Below, one piece after another: positions 3,846 to 6,727 of a stretch of 6,727 nucleotides of DNA. Positions within the stretch are counted from its first letter, which is position 1. Each line of letters starts with the position of its first letter. Source of the DNA: Clostridia bacterium (lineage in GTDB: Bacteria; Bacillota; Clostridia; Oscillospirales; CAG-272); contig JAFTMP010000099.1 of NCBI GenBank assembly GCA_017452335.1, positions 1-6,727 of the forward strand, given 5' to 3'. The position numbers and the translations under genes were made by a program. The notes beneath the pieces are model-generated. The model was not told the DNA's origin and did no database searches. It saw only the letters and a list, made by a program, of their open reading frames with translations.

Positions 3846-4785
3846 GAATTTAATTAAGATTTCAACGCTTGGCATGAGTCGAGAGGATTGGCTTGCCGAG
3901 AGAAAAAAGAGCCTTGGTGGTTCTGATGTGGCGGCGCTTCTTGGTCTGAATGAATACTGCAGTCCCTATTCGCTTTACGCTGAGAAATTGGGACTTTTAC
4001 CTGAAAAGGAAGAGACAGAGGCTATGCGGATTGGCAAGGATCTTGAAGAGTATGTTGCAAAACGCTTTGCGGAGAAAACCGGGAAGAAGGTGCGCAAGGA
4101 AAACGCCATCATTCGTAATCCCGATATGCCGTACCTTCACGCAAACGTTGACCGCGTGGTGGTTGGCGAGAACGCCGTGCTTGAATGCAAGACCGTTTCC
4201 GCTTTGAGTTTACAGCAGTATAAAAACGGAGAGTACCCTGCTCGATTTTACGCGCAATGCTGTGCCTATATGCTTGTCTGTGGATTTGACAAGGCGTATT
4301 TAGCGGTGTTGGTGCTTGGCAGAGAATTTCTGATCTTTGAGATCGAGCGGGACGAGAGTGAGCTAACCGCTCTTGACAATGCCTGCAGAAGCTTTTGGAA
4401 CGATAACGTGCTGAAAAAGGAAGCACCCGGCTTTGATGGAAGTGATGCCACCAAGGAGGCGTTAAAGACCATCTTTGCCGAGAGTGCCCCCGGTCATACT
4501 GCAGACCTGACTGCCGTTTCCACCCATCTTTCTACATACCTTCAGCTGAAAAAGCGTATGAAGGAGCTTGAAGAGGAGCTGAACCTGCAGCAGGCATACA
4601 TCACCGAATTTATGGCGGATGCGGAGAAGGGAAGCTTTGGCAATATCAGCGTTTCCTTTAAGACGCAGAGCCGCAGTACTTTTGATAGAGAGCTTTATGA
4701 GCTTGAAAACGGTGCCATTGCGGACAAGTATTTCAAAGTATCAACACAAAGACCTTTTAAGGTTACGGAAAAGAAAGGAAAATAA
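3838..4785 (+). CDS. yqaJ: YqaJ-like viral recombinase exonuclease (RecB-type nuclease fold)
   Basis: A 315-aa PD-(D/E)xK exonuclease of the YqaJ/lambda Exo type, which chews 5' strands at DNA ends to expose single strands for a RecT annealase. Motifs: REDWLAERKKSLGGSDVAALLG (15-36, with GGSD), GKDLEEYVAKRF (Glu70), Asp105 in HANVDRV, ExK at Glu116-Lys118 (LECKT) and the helix motif with Gln140 (YAQCCAYML). The C-terminal third has a coiled-coil stretch (LKKRMKELEEELNLQQA). The start is ATG 3838 with AAGGAG (3826-3831), rather than the upstream TTG at 3823. It overlaps the nuclease pseudogene by 8 bases. RecT follows after one small gene, confirming a recombination pair. Confidence 0.92.
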   Translation: MYKNLIKISTLGMSREDWLAERKKSLGGSDVAALLGLNEYCSPYSLYAEKLGLLPEKEETEAMRIGKDLEEYVAKRFAEKTGKKVRKENAIIRNPDMPYLHANVDRVVVGENAVLECKTVSALSLQQYKNGEYPARFYAQCCAYMLVCGFDKAYLAVLVLGREFLIFEIERDESELTALDNACRSFWNDNVLKKEAPGFDGSDATKEALKTIFAESAPGHTADLTAVSTHLSTYLQLKKRMKELEEELNLQQAYITEFMADAEKGSFGNISVSFKTQSRSTFDRELYELENGAIADKYFKVSTQRPFKVTEKKGK

Positions 4786-4787
4786 CT

Positions 4788-5072
4788 ATGGTAAACATCA
4801 AAAGGCATGAGGAATACGTATTTAGCGTTGACGTTATTCGGGAAGGACAGCCGCGAAAATATGCAGATTCCGAGTATGAATATGAAATTATGTCGGAGCT
4901 CCGTGAGAATATTGTGAAAAAGTTCTGCACCAATATTCTCCATCCGAACAGACAGGAGTACAAGGATTGGGACAGGAACAATGCAGCAAGCTATTTCCAC
5001 GGTTATTACACTTTTCAAAAGATAGACGAAGGCAGATACAGATATTACGTTAAAGAGCCATTTTGTGATTAA
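4788..5072 (+). CDS. 94-aa unknown between exonuclease and RecT
   Basis: Starts at ATG 4788, two bases after the YqaJ stop, with AAAGGAA (4774-4780). Composition is aromatic and charged, with a possible beta-rich opening (EYVFSVDVI), a central helix (YEYEIMSELRENIVKKFC) and a Tyr-rich end (YFHGYYTFQ...GRYRYYVKEP). No motif or membrane segment is seen and I do not recognise it. Its place inside the YqaJ-RecT pair suggests a role linked to recombination, perhaps as a partner or modulator, but this is context only. Confidence 0.8.
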   Translation: MVNIKRHEEYVFSVDVIREGQPRKYADSEYEYEIMSELRENIVKKFCTNILHPNRQEYKDWDRNNAASYFHGYYTFQKIDEGRYRYYVKEPFCD

Positions 5073-5089
5073 AGAAAAGGAGAGTAAAA

Positions 5090-5893
5090 ATGAACAACGG
5101 AATTATTCAGAGTGCACAGCAGCAGAGCGTACAGAAAACTGACGGCAAAAGGACAATGCAGAGCTTTATCAAATCTATGGAGGGACAGATTGCAAAGGCG
5201 CTTCCTTCGGTGCTTACTCCCGAGCGCTTCACCCGTATGGTGTTGACTGCTCTTTCGGTGAACCCCAAGCTTGGATCTTGCACCCCTCAATCCTTCCTCG
5301 GTGCTATGATGACGGCGGCGCAGCTTGGCGTGGAGCCGAACACCGCTCTCGGACAAGCCTATCTTATTCCTTTCAGAAACAAGGGCGTAATGGAATGTCA
5401 GTTCCAGCTTGGATACAAGGGACTGATCGACCTTGCCTACCGTTCGGGGGAGGTGAGCCTCATTCAGGCGCACGTTGTTTATGAGAACGACGAGTTTACA
5501 TACGAGCTTGGTCTTGATCCGAAGTTAAAGCACGTTCCCGCAAAGACTAACCGTGGTAAGGCGATCTGCTATTACGCTATGTTCAAGACCAAGGACGGCG
5601 GGTACGGATTTGAGGTAATGAGCGCGGAGGACGTGACCGCCCATGCAAAAAAGTATTCTAAGAGCTATTCTTCCGGTCCTTGGCAGACCAACTTTGACGA
5701 AATGGCAAAAAAGACGGTGCTGAAGCGTGTGCTGAAATACGCGCCCTTGAAGTCTGATTTTGCAAGAGAGATCGCGCAGGACGAAACGGTGAAGACCGAG
5801 ATCTCCTCCGATATGTATGAGGTACCCAGTGAACCCGTGTTTGAGGCGGAGTATACCGACTTGAGCGATGAGCAGGAAGGAGCGGACGCATGA
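5090..5893 (+). CDS. recT: RecT-family single-strand annealing protein
   Basis: A 267-aa RecT family protein (E. coli RecT is 269 aa), which coats single-stranded DNA and pairs it with complementary strands during phage recombination and replication. Hallmarks: ALPSVLTPERFTRMVLTAL (37-55), LGVEPNTALGQAYLIPF (79-95), the conserved QFQLGYKGLIDLAYRSG (104-120) and the late basic helix MAKKTVLKRVLKYAPLK. Start ATG 5090 with AAAGGAG (5076-5082). The C-terminal tail is acidic, common in annealases and single-strand binding proteins. It works with the YqaJ exonuclease just upstream. Its stop overlaps the next start (ATGA). Confidence 0.96.
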   Translation: MNNGIIQSAQQQSVQKTDGKRTMQSFIKSMEGQIAKALPSVLTPERFTRMVLTALSVNPKLGSCTPQSFLGAMMTAAQLGVEPNTALGQAYLIPFRNKGVMECQFQLGYKGLIDLAYRSGEVSLIQAHVVYENDEFTYELGLDPKLKHVPAKTNRGKAICYYAMFKTKDGGYGFEVMSAEDVTAHAKKYSKSYSSGPWQTNFDEMAKKTVLKRVLKYAPLKSDFAREIAQDETVKTEISSDMYEVPSEPVFEAEYTDLSDEQEGADA

Positions 5894-6252
5894 CGCCAAT
5901 CGTGAGAAGAGACGATCCTGCGAAACGCTTTTCCCTGGAGGTAATTTGCGGAGACTGCCTTGAGGGAGCGGGGCTTCATATACCGCACGGAGGATATGCG
6001 GTGATAGACAAAGGGACTGATCTGCGGGTGGGAGATATTGTACATTGCGGAAGACTCTCGGGTGCGACGCCGGGATGCATCAAGCAGGTGCAGGCGATTT
6101 CCAAGGACGGTACGGTGACGGTGGGCACGGCGTATCTTGATAAAAGCAGGGACTTTTCTTTTGACGCCGGGGAAATTTACGGCGTGGTGAAGGAAGTGTA
6201 CTGCCAGCTTTGGCGAAAGAGGATTTGGTGGAGGAAGGAAGAGCATGACTGA
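5890..6252 (+). CDS. 120-aa protein, possible S24-peptidase-fold relative
   Basis: Starts at ATG 5890 in an ATGA overlap with recT; GAAGGAG (5876-5882) is 7 bases ahead. The stretch GGYAVIDKGTDLRVGDIVHCGR (34-55), IKQVQAISKDGTVTVGTAY, and FDAGEIYGVVKEVY echo the beta-strand layout of the LexA/S24 C-terminal domain (GDIV, then K-x-V, then EIYGVV). The catalytic Ser of the dSMxP box is absent, so any relation would be non-peptidase. A basic, Trp-rich tail (QLWRKRIWWRKEEHD) could bind nucleic acid. The resemblance is weak and could mislead; treat function as unknown. Confidence 0.75.
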   Translation: MTPIVRRDDPAKRFSLEVICGDCLEGAGLHIPHGGYAVIDKGTDLRVGDIVHCGRLSGATPGCIKQVQAISKDGTVTVGTAYLDKSRDFSFDAGEIYGVVKEVYCQLWRKRIWWRKEEHD

Positions 6253-6400
6253 CGAAAGCAGAGAATTGCTCATTCGCGTGCAGGGTATTCTTGAGGGTGT
6301 TTCGATCACGGCTGAGTCTGAAAAGGTATCCGAAGCCCTCACTGTGGCGATTGAAATTCTTGACACCGTGTTGGAGCAGGAACATGAAAACGCTTCTTAA
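6245..6400 (+). CDS. 51-aa acidic helical protein
   Basis: ATG 6245 lies 8 bases inside the previous gene, with AAGGA (6235-6239) 5 bases ahead. The protein is acidic and looks like two helices (about 4-17 and 26-46, SEKVSEALTVAIEILDTVLEQ), suggesting a small dimer or partner protein. Its end overlaps the methylase start by 17 bases, so the two are translationally coupled. No family recognised. Confidence 0.6.
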   Translation: MTDESRELLIRVQGILEGVSITAESEKVSEALTVAIEILDTVLEQEHENAS

Positions 6401-6727
6401 GTACCCGGGAAGCAAATGGAAAATTGTAGACTGGATCATTGATCACTTCCCGGAACACAAGGTATATCTTGAACCGTTCTTTGGTTCGGGGGCGGTGTTT
6501 TTTAACAAGACTCCCGCGTACATCGAAACAGTCAACGACGTTGACGGGAATATTGTAAATCTCTTTCGTGTGTGCCGTGAACGACCGATGGAGCTTGCAA
6601 CGGCGCTGAACCTCAGCCCTTTTTCACGCGAAGAATTTGTTTCGTGTTACGAAATGAAAACCGAGAATCCCGTGGAGTGGGCAAGGCGTACGGTTGTGCG
6701 TTATCATCAATCCTTCGGTACGAGCAA
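6384..6727 (+). CDS. Dam-type DNA adenine N6-methyltransferase (5' part)
   Basis: The first 114 codons of a D12-class adenine methylase, cut by the window edge. KYPGSK (6-11) is the N-terminal signature and LEPFFGSGAVFF (29-40) is the S-adenosylmethionine motif I (FxGxG). VNDVDGNIVNLFR (50-62) is the usual NDxNxxL follow-on. The DPPY catalytic motif must lie beyond 6727. Phage copies modify phage DNA against host restriction or influence replication timing. The target sequence cannot be told from this part. It starts at ATG 6384, inside the upstream gene, with AGGA (6378-6381). Confidence 0.93.
   Translation, partial: MKTLLKYPGSKWKIVDWIIDHFPEHKVYLEPFFGSGAVFFNKTPAYIETVNDVDGNIVNLFRVCRERPMELATALNLSPFSREEFVSCYEMKTENPVEWARRTVVRYHQSFGTS

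Noticed and set aside
1894..6252. Phage-wide recoding of TGA
   Set aside because: At least six genes end in TGA with tightly placed following starts (for example the overlaps at 1894-1898, 3187-3190 and 5890-5893), so TGA works as a normal stop here.

Overview
The window reads as the immunity and early (recombination/replication) region of a temperate phage or prophage from a low-to-moderate GC Gram-positive host, most likely a gut Clostridia-type Firmicute. The basis is the strong GGAGG-type ribosome sites, the ImmA-type protease with a short XRE repressor (the ICEBs1/Bacillus phage style of control), the YqaJ + RecT recombination pair, and the dense chain of small early genes that overlap by a few bases. 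The exact host cannot be named from the sequence.

Layout. Positions 1-160 are non-coding and hold a 25-bp alternating purine/pyrimidine tract. An ImmA/IrrE-type metalloprotease (161-733, +) runs tail to tail, with no spacer, into a 119-aa XRE repressor (734-1093, -). Positions 1094-1264 are a divergent control region. It has a near-consensus rightward promoter and a weak leftward promoter, each with a 15-bp operator in its -35/-10 spacer, plus a second class of GTAC palindromes. Rightward from there the early operon carries a small membrane protein, a Cro-like HTH protein, several small Cys-rich or helical proteins, an excisionase-like HTH protein, a 35-aa membrane peptide, a zinc-finger/HNH-like nuclease gene broken by an in-frame TGA, the YqaJ-like exonuclease, a 94-aa unknown, RecT, a possible S24-fold relative, a 51-aa acidic protein and the start of a Dam-type adenine methylase that runs off the window.

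Two features interrupt this rightward operon. Two short genes read leftward against it: a 36-aa basic protein (1467-1577) and a 53-aa Cys-rich protein (2121-2282). Each lies behind its own 17-bp-spaced promoter with an extended -10, and in both cases a perfect palindrome begins exactly one base after the -10 hexamer. They look like independently expressed, possibly lysogeny-expressed ('moron'-like) genes sharing one promoter design. This is the part of the window most worth following up.

How it would work: the repressor holds the rightward promoter off in the lysogen. ImmA would clear the repressor after a damage or signalling event, and read-through from immA would also be antisense to the repressor message. 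The early operon would then supply Cro-like control, YqaJ/RecT end resection and annealing, and DNA methylation.
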